Position numbers and translations under genes: made by a program. Below, one piece after another: positions 37,500 through 49,561 of a stretch of DNA of 64,000 bases; the stretch's first letter is position 1; each line of letters begins with the position of its first letter. The notes under the pieces were generated by a model. It saw only the letters and a program-made list of their open reading frames with translations. It had not been told where the DNA came from and ran no database searches. Source of the stretch: Cyclina sinensis (Eukaryota; Mollusca; Bivalvia; Venerida; Veneridae); the NCBI GenBank assembly GCA_012932295.1, contig JAAONU010000016.1, forward strand, positions 13,618,111 through 13,682,110. Reading direction: 5' to 3'.

Positions 37500-37711
37500 T
37501 TAACCCCCAGTCTGCTTAATACCGTAAATAGTCTTGTCGATCTTTCAATTTGGACAGATCCATTAATTGATTGCAGGGTTTTATTGAAAATTTACGGACT
37601 GCATGGGAAATAGTAAAGACCATGATCCGACTGCACGGATGTGCATACTGATCTTTGTCATGCACTGGTCGCAAATGAAAACACAAATGCAGCCAGCAGG
37701 AGAAGGGTTAA
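37500..37711. mobile_element. piggyBac-like MITE, diverged copy
   Basis: TTAA at 37500-37503 and 37708-37711 flanks a 204-bp element starting CCCCCAGTCTGCT and ending AGCAGGAGAAGGG, so the ends are partly inverted complements. The interior phrase 'GACTGCACGGATGTGCATAC' is one I recognise from abundant bivalve repeats of the same kind as 17038-17237. More diverged than that copy. Confidence 0.6.
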
Positions 37712-38049
37712 AATCTCTAACGCCTGCTTGATAACGTGCATCATAAATGTTCTTAGCGCCTACTATGCCTTCTTTGCCAATCTTATTCAGGTCGGAGAAA
37801 ACAAACATCAGAAGAGTAAGGATGTGTGAAAAATCAACGAAAGGCGACTCCCTAATTCAAAAATGGAGAAACTGCTTGATATCAGCAGTAGGAGAAAATG
37901 GTTTTTGTGAAGAAGAAAACACGAACAGTTTTAACTAAAGTAATATCCAGTCATTTTGTAAAAGTTAAAATTTCTACACTTTGCACAATTTAAGTTCTGC
38001 TTGTATTTTGATAAAATAACCTATAACATGATAAAATAATAGAGAATTT

Positions 38050-39100
38050 AAAGAAACGATCAGCAAACAATTGCGCGTTTATTACGTTGCTAGCTAACAG
38101 TCGGTCAAATCTGACAGAAAGATTGTAAGGTTCTTACATTGCAAAAATGTTATTTCAAAAGTACGATTTTATGTGATCCCTTATTGTATTATTAAATGGT
38201 TACTAAGATTGTTCTTTTCTTTCCAGAAGTGAACCCTCTTTGCGGGAAAGATCTGTCTTATTTCAGTTTAACTCAAAGACTAATGTAAAAGGAAAGTTTC
38301 TATACAAAAACCAAAATGAATCTTTTAGTTCGTGTTTACTATATTTAGCCGCATAAATTAAAAAAAAATAACGAGACAATTTCACAAGTAGATATGCTTT
38401 ACCTTACTAATTAAAACAGCAAGTTAAAGAGAAAAACTCCAAAATTCCAATGTATGAATTGCTGTATTTTTTTTCAATACAATAGTTGGAGGACCTTGCA
38501 ATTACGTAGTGTCTCATTACTGGCCAAACATATGTTGTTGTTTTTGTTTTTTCTAGAAATATACTCGCGATGGTATTTTTTAGTTACTTATATATAGTGC
38601 AAATTAATAAGGGAACACTATTACGACTTTTATAGATTTATAGAACAATTTAATGATATGTAGGGATATTTTAGTTCTATTTCAATGGGCTGTGTTTCCA
38701 GACAGTCAGGAATTCTGATCATTCGGAAGAAAAACAATTTTCTTACTGCCGTTCGACTAAAGAACTAGATTTATGACGTTCAAGGCTATTGTTTATGGAT
38801 AAAGTCAGTTGACATCATTAAAACCAGAAATGGGCGACATTTGAGAAAGAAATAGAAGCTTCAATTCCTATCTAAGTACAGTGTTGCAGTTCAACGAGAC
38901 TAGTAATGTTAGCTTTCGCATACGAAACTTCAATTTATGTTAAAAGCGAATTTGTCGACATTTCTATTTTAAGCTAAATGTAATATAAGTTTTAAAAAGA
39001 AACGTGCATTTATTATCAGTGTTTGCTCCGGCAGCATGACAAAGCTTGTGTGAACATTTGAACATTAATTAGTGCTGCTAGATATTTAAAACAGGTCCTT
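38050..39100 (+). repeat. Dispersed repeat D, copy 1
   Basis: It matches 62709-63120 and 63913-64000 in order: 'TTATTTCAAAAGTA' with 'TTATGTGAT', 'CGACATTTGAGAAAGAAATA', 'TGTTGACATTTCT'-like, and 'ATCAGTGTTTGCTCCGGCAG'. This copy holds about 560 bp (38225-38800) that copy 2 lacks, while copy 2 holds about 790 bp that this one lacks. No coding capacity or terminal repeats recognised. Confidence 0.6.
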
Positions 39101-40887
39101 TACACCTAATACATTTTTAAATGTCCTGAGGGCTGTTCAAAGTCTTACTAAATATTGAAATATCTAAGTCACTGTGTTTCTTTTAATAAAGATAAAGAGT
39201 CATGTACTTACATGTTCTAGCCAACTATTTATCACGAAAGTGTTGTATTCAGGTTAACAAAAAAAAAGCATCAAACAAACGGTATAATTGACTGATATAT
39301 TTTTCTACACGGATAGAACGTCTACAATACATCTTATGCTTTGACAAAGTCTGAAATAATTCAAAAGCCTATTTGCCTTTGATATCAACTATTACGTGTG
39401 AGCCAAAAGATCGTTACACAACTGAACATGCTCCTATTGTAGAAAGTCGTGCGACACGGAATATTTTATTTCTCAAAGCACGGTTGTCAGGCGTCTGTTC
39501 CACTGTTAATGACTTAATCTCGTTAAAGATTTTGAGAGGAAATTTGGAAAAAAATGCGATCGAGGCACTATATCCGGTGGGAAAAAAGTTATTTTCTGAT
39601 GATCACACTGACTGTTCGTAGTAAGCCTCCATAAATTTTCATTTTCATTAAAAAGGCAAATACAAGTAAACCTTTTAAAAGTACTGTCAACAGTAAGAGA
39701 TAACGCCTTTTTAAAGTTGATTGCTTGTGTTTGTTCTTAAAGTACTAATTTGTTGGCTGATGCGTGATAACTTTCACTTTATTATCTCCGAGGGAAATAC
39801 TCTTGAGACAAACGGAATATTGTGAAATTTCAACTTTGATAAAAAACGATTTTGAAATTACAGAAGTTGAGAAAATATTCAAATTTGACAAGAATTCAAC
39901 TTTTCAGATTGTAAGGGGTAAGGCTAGACCCTATGCAGTAAAACTTATTTTCACGGATATAAGTCACAGATTTAACAAAAGGTGCATGATGCTCAGTCGA
40001 ATGCTAAACAAAAAATAATCCCGAAAGCGACCAAAGAGCACCATAGGAAACTTATTCCCTACCTCATTCGATTGCAATTAACTTACAGGCAGTCTTATGA
40101 CACTCTTAATACTGACAACAAAAATACACTTAACCCCGGATTGTACCCGAACTACCGGCTCCAGGCGACGGGCCGGTAATAGCGGAAACCAGACCAAAAT
40201 GATGTTTGAATGGAACCTGGTAAATAATCAAAGCCACGTTTTGCTTGCAACATTGTTGGTATGATTTTCTTCGGGTCTTTTTAATCATCAAGGTTTCTGT
40301 AAATGCAAGACTTTAGCTTGTCAATTATGTAGAACTTAGATTTAAAAATGCATTTAGAAATTTCTTATATTTACGGAAAACTGCATTTCTTAAACAAATA
40401 CCCTCGAAATCTTGATTCAATCAGAATGGTCTTTTATGTGGTTAAAGAAAACAGAGCACTTGAAATACCTGTGAAGAGGTTTGTGTTTGCATCAAAACGG
40501 ACACATCTATCTTACCAAATATAATCAGAAAACGATCAGTCGATCGTTTCTTTGAAATACAGTTTAGATTATTTATAAAATAACCAAATTACATAAGAAA
40601 ATTTAAAATTATTATGTCTTGTTTGCAAATTTTCAGCCTTTTACTATTTATAGGCATATTATATACATGTATGTATATATTTATATATATTCAGCAAAAT
40701 AAAATAAATACATTTGAATTTTGTATCGATGTATTTAACTGATCACACGTTATACCTTGGAGTGTTAGCTTTGACTTATATACACTTAGGCTGACCTTTG
40801 TACACTGATGAATTATGATCTAGGGCTAAAAATATCCAAAAAAGAAAGGCGATAGCAAAAGAGACGTTGAGATTCTAAATCTTTATG
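39101..40887. other. Non-coding stretch with two unrecognised short ORFs
   Basis: Plus-strand ORFs at 39373-39621 (82 codons), 39764-40018 (84 codons) and 39982-40179 (65 codons) are less AT-skewed than the background and the last two overlap in different frames, as in a decayed coding segment. I recognise no domain; the first two have mixed charged and hydrophobic composition. They could be remnants of a mobile element or chance. The rest of the stretch shows only AT-rich sequence. Confidence 0.2.
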
Positions 40888-41195
40888 TTATATCATATAA
40901 TGTTGAGCGGCCCCGAACCTTGCAAAACTTGCTCGAATTCTTCTCTTCATGGAGCGAACATAATGTTTTATTAAGACGTTGGTCAGTGCCTGCAATTTCA
41001 GCTTCAAGGTCAGTGCGATGTCGTTTCCGTTGTATAGCTGATCTTACTAAGTTCATCACAGAAATTTCTTTTGGATTCGAATCTGGGGATACAGTGGGTC
41101 AGGGCAAGACGTTGACGTACATGCGAGCAAGAAAAATGGCTGATGCACGATTAATTACACTAAAACGACAGAGACCTGGGAGTGTTTGAAGAAAG
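40888..41195 (-). pseudogene. Tc1/mariner-type transposase C-terminal fragment
   Basis: Read on the minus strand, the sequence codes for a segment containing 'VLP', a stop where W is usual, 'PTVSPDSNPKE', and after a frameshift 'RSMKRRIRASFARFG', ending at a stop at 40888-40890. SPD-NP-E is the block holding the last catalytic acidic residue of Tc1-like DDE transposases, and the R-S-M-(K/R)-R-R ending is typical of their C-terminus. It differs in sequence from the 58168-59215 transposase, so it is another family. N-terminal part and inverted repeats were not found. Assignment is from motif recognition only. Confidence 0.55.
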
Positions 41196-42420
41196 TTGGT
41201 TACCTATAACTTTGTCAAGTTTAAATGTGATATATCACGTTGTATATCACGTTGTCTGGCATATACTCTAGTGAACCTTCTGTCTAGTAAGTTGATTTGT
41301 AACTGCAACCTATTTCATTTAAAACTAAAAATGAATTTATGTTCTAGACTACATCGTTTTCATTTGGACATAAATAAAACACAAGCAGTTATTAATATCT
41401 TAAGTTAATTGTTTAGTCTGTCAGTCGGTTTTTATGGTGCGTCATCATAGACGGACCAGAGCGTGCATCATCATATGCTTAAAATGAAAGGAACTATTCT
41501 TAAATATAACAACACTGAAAGTTATAATTAATGATAATGTCAATGAACTATATACACTTTTACAGATTCAGTTTATTCACTGACGGTCCAGAAGTCAGGT
41601 TTGACTGACGGATTATTTGTTAAACTGAATGGGACTTTCTGGTTCAGTCAAAGGCAGCGACTGTCAACATGGATTGAGCGTATAATTCCATTATTACTTG
41701 TTACTAGATGGGAGTCCGTGCAAGCAAAAGAAATAATAAAAGTTACCGAGGTTGTTATGCAAACATGCATGTTTTCATTTGCATTTTGTTAGACATAGTG
41801 TGTGGTCAGTTATATTAATACAACATCTGATCCCAAGTTTTGCCTTTAAAGGCATACATATTGTGTCAAATTCACGTAAGATATCTTTGGAATAAGTTAC
41901 GTGCATAATCTATTACATATTTTGTGATTTTCTGTAAAACGTTATGCCTCCCTAGGTAATGTGCTAAGAATCAAACGGTTTTCAGAGTTTTCTGTTTCTA
42001 TTTTTAGTTTTCTATTTTTAGAAGAAAACACCCGATCATTTTGTTGAATTCGCAAATATCAAGAGGCTTTATCCTCTTTATCTATCTTATCCTATTCCAG
42101 CGATACATTAAACACTTCGATGGAACGAGTCATACATCTTCGTAAGTTCACAAAGAATAATGTGACAAGTGTGGTCATATATGTCTATAGAAAATAGCTT
42201 ACTTTGTTTTGGTGTCTAAAACCAATGTGATTGGTGCACTGGGCCTACCGATTACAGCAGCAAAACTTTTTGATGTAATCTATTAACATGAACTTCTATC
42301 TCAATATTCTTACAATCAGTATATGTGTTAAGTATTGAGCTATTATTATTTGGCACTACTTTAAACAGTCAAGTATAGCAAAGTAATGTCTGTATTCTCA
42401 GTGACTGACAGTTTAATCTA
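41196..42420. other. Unannotated AT-rich stretch
   Basis: No feature could be supported; short plus-strand frames carry no motif. Confidence 0.5.
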
Positions 42421-42840
42421 ATGCGGCGTTACTATTTTCTTCGGATAACTAAGAAGGAAGGGCCTGTAACATTATACCAATGTCCAACCGGGATTTCCAC
42501 CAGCAATACAATGAACACCGAGTATTTAAATCACCTCATAAAGTTCTTGAATGTTCATATTTTTACACTGGTTGCGAAACTTTTTCTTAATACGCAGATT
42601 TTAAAATGAAAATATAACAAACCATTATATAAAGGATGTAACTAAAAAAAAATTATACTGGAAAAGAATGTTTGGTGCTACAAAATAAGACAAGTTATTA
42701 TTTCCATTTCTGTAAAGTCGGTCAATAACAAATACAAAATCCTCAAGGTTTGACAATATAAAGTGCAAAACCTGACTTATTGTGAACAAACTCCTTGAAA
42801 CTTTCAAGTTTAATTTTCCCCACACTGTTTATCGTGATGT
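42421..42840 (-). repeat. Left member of a direct repeat pair; candidate 3' LTR of gypsy element
   Basis: It aligns with 55990-56340 over at least 330 bp: 'ATGTCCAACCGGGATTTCCA', 'ATATAACAAACCATTATATA', 'AAGGATGTAA', 'ACAAAATAAGACAAGTTATT' and 'GTTTGACAATATAAAGT'. The two copies bracket the gypsy pol (43993-45215) and gag-like (55290-55770) fragments and have the same orientation, as LTRs would. A purine-rich 'AAAGGAGGG' (minus strand) lies near the outer edge of this copy's internal side at about 42850, a possible polypurine tract. TG/CA ends and a primer-binding site were not established, so a plain dispersed repeat remains possible. Confidence 0.4.
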
Positions 42841-43985
42841 TTTAGACCCTCCTTTGAAACATCAGAAATGTCATATTTAACCGACAATGGCAATGTTACA
42901 CCCTAAGGGTCGATGAATTTCATTATTCTGATAAACTGAAACGACACTGGTCTTTTAAAAACATGAAGTTGCCCTGTAATTCACATGGCGACATAACGTT
43001 TCTTTTGTGGTAGAACTTCTTGGTGCAACGACCACATACTCAAATTTTAGTCAAACGTTGACGAAACAGTAAAAAATGATTCCTGAATTGACAGAATGTC
43101 CGAAGTACAGTCATATTAGTACAGGCGGGTACTTCACAACTTATTCCAAGTCTAGGAAATGGTGGTCCGGGAATAAATTATTTTTATCTAAAGCAATCTC
43201 GCCCATGATTTCAATCTTAAATAAAAGAAAGAACATAAATGATAACTATAAACTATAGACTGAAAATATGACCGCTATGAACTTTGGATTTCCAGTATGT
43301 CTAGGAGATAGCTTTTTAAATATCTTTTTAAAACGATGCATCGTTCGCCTAATTAATCAAGGTAAACGGATTCAAACGAATATGTACTATTCACATTTTA
43401 CCTTACTATACTAGAAGTTAAATATCACTAACTTCATTTGGCAGTGTCTATGTACATACTCAAGAAATAAATATTTAACATTTAATACATGCGATATAAA
43501 CAAAAATCACATACAGATTTATGTACAGTGATACATAGAATTAATAAACATTACATATCCCATACCTTTGTTTCTGAGTATCCCGCTTACATGAACAATA
43601 TTTTACATAAAGAACCACGTAACGAAAGCACTGTAAAATAGTCTCAATCAATATATCAACTGTTCCTCATCAAAACATAAACATTCACCTTCTATTTTAA
43701 AGTTTAGGTTAACGTTACTGTAAAAACAACCTGTGAAAGGAGCTAAAATAAAAAATTTAGGGGTTTTTATGCTCTTAACAGAACTGCTTTTATTTATTTA
43801 TTTATTTATTTATCAAAAGTTAAGATTTAGAGGATTACAGTTCCTGCAGACATATCTGTAATACGCCAAAGCATTTTCTAAAACATACACTTATTAGATT
43901 TTTAAGTTTCCCAACTATTAGGGACTGTATACATTTCTTGCTCTAATCAACCGTCAGAAACGAGATCTAAGTGGGACTGGGACTT
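42841..43985. other. Non-coding stretch with a (TTTA)n run
   Basis: It lies between the candidate LTR and the gypsy integrase end. The only distinct element is (TTTA)n at 43788-43813. Confidence 0.5.
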
Positions 43986-43992
43986 CAACTTC

Positions 43993-45215
43993 TTATGCTT
44001 CATGTCGTAATAAGTCATCGTTACTATCTGGTTCAGAGTTTTCTAATGTTACTGTTTCTGACCGCCTAGATACAGGCACCGCAGCATCTAAATAAGGTTT
44101 TAAATTATTCACATGTAATAATCTTGAGTCTTGGTGCTTTTTAATCCCATAAACTAAATCTGATCTTTTCACTAGAACATTGTATGGACCGACCCATCCC
44201 AAGCATTCATTGGAAGGATACCATCGCCACACAAAGCCACCTACCGCAAATTCGCGTTTTTTCGCAGTTTTGTCATGATCATCTTTTGGTGTTTAGCGGC
44301 ATTAACAAGGTTCTATTGCACTTTTTCATAGACAGTAGTACTTCCAGCTTGTAACCATCTTTACTTCTTGACCAAACATTAACAAACTTTGTGTACATTT
44401 GTACTTGCATGCTTACTTGCTCTATATGCCGTCTCTATTTCTTATAACCTGCATACTTCCAAAAAGAGGTGAGATGTACAATTCTAACCTTGGTCTGTAT
44501 ATATTTGTTCGGGAGAACCAAATCTACAAATCTCTTCAGTAACCAACAAATTGGTCACGGTGAAAGCTGTTTGATTGGGTATCGCAATTGCTTCTTTTCA
44601 CTTTGTAAATAAATCCCCTTCTACCATTATATACTCATTATCATTCTTTGACAAAGGAAAGGGGCCACCTCTGTGAAAGGATGACAAATCTTTGCACTGT
44701 TTTGGATGTAAAGCCTATTATAGTTTGCCAAGCCTAAAAAGCTTTTAACCTTGTTTTCTTTTTTTTTCTTCTTTTTCTTGTTTTTTTCTTTTTTTGTTGT
44801 TGTTGTTGTATTTAGTTGGGACAATTTTTGTATTGCTAAAAACTTTTTTGGTTTATAGCTAACACCTTCTGATACATCGTGACCCTAGAATGACGTTTGT
44901 TTCCGACAGAACGTGCATTTTGTAGGTTTCAATTTTAATTTGGGCTGCCTTAATCTGTGCTGGAGAGTACTTAGGCAAAGTCACCATAATGGGACGCACA
45001 TCACCTGTATTTATTGTATGTAAAACTTGGTTAGTTTGACCTAGCTGTCCATCAGGACCCATAAATATACCCTGCTATTTAACGATCAAGACTTGAAATT
45101 TGGCTTTTTCATGATCGGTCAGTTCAGGGGACACACCCTCAATTAAAGGTCTTAAATGTTCAGGAAATGAGTTGTTTGTGTTTGAGACAGTTCTGCTCTG
45201 TACTCTGTATTTCAG
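43993..45215 (-). pseudogene. Ty3/gypsy-type pol remnant (RT, RNase H edge, integrase)
   Basis: Pieces of a gypsy polyprotein occur in the right order on the minus strand. At about 45060-45215 is the linker 'ELTDHEKAKFQ'. At 44859-45060 is 'NTGDVRPI...PKYSPAQIKAAQ', the usual start of gypsy reverse transcriptase. At 44690-44760 is 'VKSFLGLANYNRLYIQNSAK', the RT/RNase H junction. At 44493-44615 is 'FTKW' to 'ICRFGSPEQIYTDQG', the integrase core with one catalytic Asp. At 43993-44280 is 'GPYNVLVKRSDLVYGI' and 'LHVNNLKPY', the GPY/F module. The RT palm with its YxDD box and most of RNase H are missing, and stops and frameshifts abound. Not functional. Confidence 0.8.
44753..44815. repeat. Pyrimidine/TTG tract inside the gypsy pol remnant
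   Basis: A T- and CTT-rich run leads into (GTT)n. On the minus strand it reads as Thr and Lys runs inserted just before the RT/RNase H motif, so it is slippage growth within the dead gene. Confidence 0.85.
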
Positions 45216-45816
45216 TTATCTGTTTTCTATTGTCTTACCTTGTATACGTGTAAGAGGTCAACCTGTCATGTTAATGATTGCACAAGCATGCATTCCATCA
45301 GCAGACGTAAGAGTCTTAGATATGAGCAAGCCTTTCTGAGGTCATTTTTACAGGGCTCTGTCAAATGCTCCTCTTTATACAAAGGAGTATCAGCCTTTGT
45401 CAAAGTGTAAACTTCTGTGAGAGGAGGAACTAAAGTCTTTTGTACTGCTGATACCTTACCAAAGCGGTTTGAACTTAATTTATGAAGCTGAACTATCCCA
45501 GTCCTAGTTTTCCATTTTTAGTTCTACCATGACAAAAACCGGCCTTGTTTTTCACTTGTTTACGGTCAGTTTTTGTCCCCATAGTACACTTGATACTCTA
45601 TAGTCAGGCAAGTATTGGTTAAAAAGCTCATTTGTATTGGAATAACACATAACTCTAGGGTGATTGTTATGCAAATTATGCCTCTTTTTTTCCTTGCAAG
45701 CAACTTTTATGCCTGTACATATACTTCAGAAACTTATATTAACTTGAAGCCTTGCCACAATGTTCAGGAAAATAAAAATATCAAGGTGGATTCGATTTGT
45801 TACTAATTATGCCCCC
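45216..45816 (-). other. Probable upstream gypsy pol/protease remnant and repeat edge
   Basis: Minus-strand frames carry scattered gypsy-like text ('TNNSFPEHLRPL' near 45160-45185, 'LTEVYTLTKADTPLYKEE' near 45370-45425) with many stops. I read this as decayed protease-RT linker. Past about 45600 the sequence changes to an 'ATGCCTC/ATGCCCC' type bivalve repeat, into which the hAT element inserted. Confidence 0.4.
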
Positions 45817-45824
45817 CTTTCAGA

Positions 45825-48696
45825 CAGACATGGATTAATCGATTAAAGTAATTTAATCGATTATTAATTGATTAATATTTTTAGATAATCATCAGTAATC
45901 ATTAATCAAGCATTTTTATGATTAATGATTAATAATTTAATCGATTATTGTAAAAAAAGGGCAGTAATCATGATTGTTTTATGATTAAAATAAAATTACT
46001 TTTTTATGGTCAAGAGCTTAAGAAAATTGATGACAAAGTTTGAGAAATAACAAAATCTTGGTATTAGAGTCATAACAAAAGATGAAAAGAAGTCAATTAT
46101 CACTTGTATACAAAGCATGCCTAAGCCAGAGGGCACAGACCATTGTAATTTGGTTTTATAGATAATCAGTTAATGTGGGGATAAATTGGCTAGTTACTTG
46201 TATGTAAGCAAATGAAATAGTCACTATTATACTCCATATTATTGAATATGATAATTGCCCTTTAACTAAGTTGTGCCCATGCTAAATCATCTTTGCTCAG
46301 ACATATTTTTTTCAGTTTTGATATTAAAACAAATCATCCCTTTATAATCCATCTGCTCAGTATGAATATAAAACTGACTGCATGTGATTCATGAAACATT
46401 GTGAAATAAGACCCAGTGCAGGTCAGAATTTTCAACATGGCTGCAAGAAAACATTTTAAATTTCCGGATAATGTACCTACTGAAGGCACTGTTAAAGCAG
46501 AGTGCAAACATTGTGGCTCATTTATCTCTGGGAATGTTAAAACAACTTCAAATTTTGTTACCCATTTAAAGGTAAGATTATCTTCTTTTTATTTTTTATT
46601 TTTAAATTTCATTTTATTGTAATATGACTAAAGACAAAACTGTATGAATCAAATAATATATATTTCAGGTTTTTTTTAAGATTATACAAAGTTAAATTTA
46701 TTTTGTATACAAATTAGAAAAAAAAACAGTTGCATGTATTTATTATTATGTATAATAATGTTGACAAATTTATTTCAGAAAAAGCACAGAGACATCTACA
46801 TGGCAAGTAAACTGAATACCACTGAAGAGAGCGAATCTGCCCAGCCTCCAATTAATACCTTCATGAAAACTGCCTCAACATCGAACAAATATGCCACAAA
46901 AGATCCTCGACAGAAAGAAATAACAACTGCCCTTGTTCAGTTTATTGCAGGAAATCTAATGCCACTTTCTATTGTCGAGAGCAGTGAGTTCAAAGCATTG
47001 ATTGAAACTTTGGATCCTAGATACCAATTGCCTAGTAGGATGCATATCTCAACAAAACTTTTACATGAAAAATCCACTGAAATTCAAGAAAACTTGAAAT
47101 CAAAATTACAATCTGCGCAAAGTGTATGCTTGACCATAGACATCCGGTCTAATCGCAAGATGAAAGGATTTTTAGGTATAACTGGTCATTTCATATTGGA
47201 CTGGACACTAACGCAGTTATGATTGCGTGTAAAAGGTTTAAAGGACGTCACACTGCTGAAAACATTAGACAAGAATATGAAGGATCTCTAGCATATTATG
47301 ACATAGGTGGGAAAATATGCAGTATTATAAGTGATAACGCTTCTAACATGACTAAGGCATTTGACTTTAGTTTGCCAGGTTATGCTGAGGAAACCGCTGT
47401 TAGTAGTGCGGACGACTCCAGTGATGAATCAAGTGATGAATTGACAGAAATCCCAATGCCTGAAAATGACTTTCCTAAACATCTGAGATGTTATGCACAT
47501 ACACTGCAGTTTGTGGTAAGAGATGGATTAAAGGAGATCAGCCCTCACCTAAAATCTGTAATTGGAAAAGTTTCTACAATTGTCCGTTATGTCTGACACT
47601 CACTTCATGCAACTGATATTTTAGAGGGAGAGAAAAGGCTTCAGGCAGCTACTGACACAAGATGGAACTCTCAGATAATGATGATTAAATCTGTACTTGA
47701 TGTTAAGGAAGAAAAGCTTAACAGGCTTGATACAATTCACCTCACAAGCTATGAACGAAAACTGTTGAGTGAATTATGTGAAATTTTGAAACCCTTTGAA
47801 ACTGCAACAACCCTAATTTAAAAAGAGACAGATGTGTCTGCCAGCTTGACAATCCCAGTAACTCTTGGGATCGAGCACAAACTTGAATCTCTTTCAATGA
47901 CATACAATAACAAAATGGTGAGTGCTCTAAAAGCATCTTTAACAAAACGGATGCATGACTACAAAAAAGAGGATACTTACTTACTTGCAGCAGTGCTTGA
48001 CCCTCGGTATAAACTGAGGTGGATCAGTGAAATGTCAGAAATTGCCAAATTAGAGGAGAAACTGGATATAAAGGTTAGAAAGCATTATACTTCAGCTGCA
48101 TATGATAATGTGAATTCTCCACCTAGGAAGATTAAGACAGATCATGATGAACTGTTCAGTTTTATGGCCCCTGTCAAGAAGTCAAGACATATGTCAGGTA
48201 GTTACGATCCCATTAAGCAAGAAATTACAGGATACCTGCTGTCAGAATGTGTTTAAGTTGACCCCCTTCAGTTCTGGAAAGATAATTCAGAGGTTTATCC
48301 AGCACTTGCAAATTTAGCAAAAAGAATCCTTACAATACCTGCCACCTCAGCTCCTGTAGAACGACTTTTCAGTATTGCTGGGAAATACTTTCGACCTGAA
48401 CGTTGCAGATTAAGTGATACTACTTTTGAAAGACTAATGATGATCAAATGCAACAAGCATATTTGAATGTTCCTGTTAAATACATAGTTTATTAAAAAAT
48501 GTGTAAATACATGTATTTCATGTTTCTGTGTTTCTTCGAAAATAATCATTTATCATGATTACTTTAGTTTTATGATTAATAATTTAATCGATTACTGGTT
48601 TTTAGCAATTTAATCAATTAATAATCGATTATCCATATTTGGCTAAATAATCAATTATTAATCGATTATTTTTCAAAGTAATCGAATCCATGTCTG
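45825..48696 (+). mobile_element. hAT DNA transposon, complete with TIRs and 8-bp target duplication
   Basis: The 8-bp direct repeat CTTTCAGA sits exactly outside both ends (45817-45824 and 48697-48704). The ends are inverted: CAGACATGGATT at 45825, and the same on the minus strand reading in from 48696. The next ~100 bp at each side are crowded with 'TTAATCGATTA'-type motifs in both orientations, probable transposase binding sites. An 8-bp duplication, a CAG-starting TIR and the enclosed BED/hAT transposase agree. Length 2872 bp. The transposase is broken, so it is immobile by itself but could be cross-mobilised because its ends are intact. Confidence 0.93.
46437..48466 (+). pseudogene. ZBED-like hAT transposase, decayed, one intron
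   Basis: The product would cut and paste hAT elements in the nucleus. The ATG at 46437 (MAARKHFKF) starts a BED zinc finger: C-x2-C in 'ECKHCG' and H-x4-H formed across an intron ('THLK' | 'KKH'), with GTAAGA donor at 46572 and TTTCAG acceptor ending at 46778. Then follow the catalytic-core motifs 'CLTIDI' (first Asp), 'SIISDNASNM' (second Asp), 'RCYAHTLQF' (the C/H insertion motif), 'DTRWNS', and 'PATSAPVERLFSIAG', which holds the conserved Glu and the hAT C-terminal dimerisation block. It is broken by a frameshift near 47210 and in-frame stops at 47594-47596, 47819-47821 and 48254-48256. It ends at the stop at 48464-48466, about 230 bp inside the right TIR. Breaks are few, so loss of function is moderately recent. 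Confidence 0.9.
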
Positions 48697-48704
48697 CTTT
48701 CAGA

Positions 48705-49561
48705 AAGAATTGTATTAAACTTTTGCGGGAAGGGTTTTTTATGCATATACTCAATATGCTGTTACTTTTTCCAAACATTATTTTGCTTTTTGTGATTCAT
48801 ATGTTTGTATTCGTTAAACATGATACTCGAGTATTACAAGTAAAGTAACATAGGTCGGTATGTCCCTATAGCATAGTTTCCAGTATGAAACAGTGTACCA
48901 ACTAATTAACAATAAATGTGACACTGTCTTGACCATTTGGTTTTAGTGCAAGTTAAGTGTTTGGTGGCACTGTTCGAAAATTAAGAAGAGTATTTGACTC
49001 AATTGAAGGTTAGCATCAGTTTAATCATTGGCTTAATATTTCGTTAAGGTTGTGAAAGAATAACCATCCTAGAGTTGTGTGTTAAAAAGATATGTTAATA
49101 AATATAGAGTGTCTTCAAAATCAATGTCTTCCTAATGACTTAAACTAAATTTTACCTCAAGTGATCTAGCGCCGTTTTAAGGTATTCAACACTTTCTTGA
49201 TAGTTTTTGTTAAATTCTGACTACTGTTGATATTTCATTTAATTCATATTTTGGAACGAAACGAAGAATAAATATTGTTTCCAACGAATTGTGTTTTTAT
49301 TTATTTCTTGTGACAGAGCACACTTACAGTAAAATAAGATCAATCATACTCATACTTCTTTTAACAGTGATATAAGAATTTTCAATAATGACCATTTGTG
49401 CTTTGATGTGATAAATATGGATTAACTTGAACTTCTTACATTATAAATATAAATTTCATTACACTAGAATGTAACACAACTTAAAATAATATAAATTTAA
49501 AATACTTAAAGTAGAGTTACATGTTGTATCAAATTTTCACTGAAAAGCACTGGAAACCTTT
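48705..49561. other. Non-coding stretch between hAT and the YqaJ-type element
   Basis: There is no ORF or RNA gene. It should contain the 3' end of the C2H2-YqaJ element, but I could not find an inverted repeat matching the other side. One reversed 'GATACAA' phrase occurs near 49530. Confidence 0.45.

Noticed and set aside
45600..45816. Part of the gypsy pol coding region
   Set aside because: No pol motif could be read here, and the 'ATGCCTC'-type phrases fit a non-coding bivalve repeat better.
46416..46436. Upstream start for the hAT transposase at 46416
   Set aside because: The codon there is GTG; the first ATG in frame is 46437 (MAARKHF), which fits the start of BED-finger transposases.
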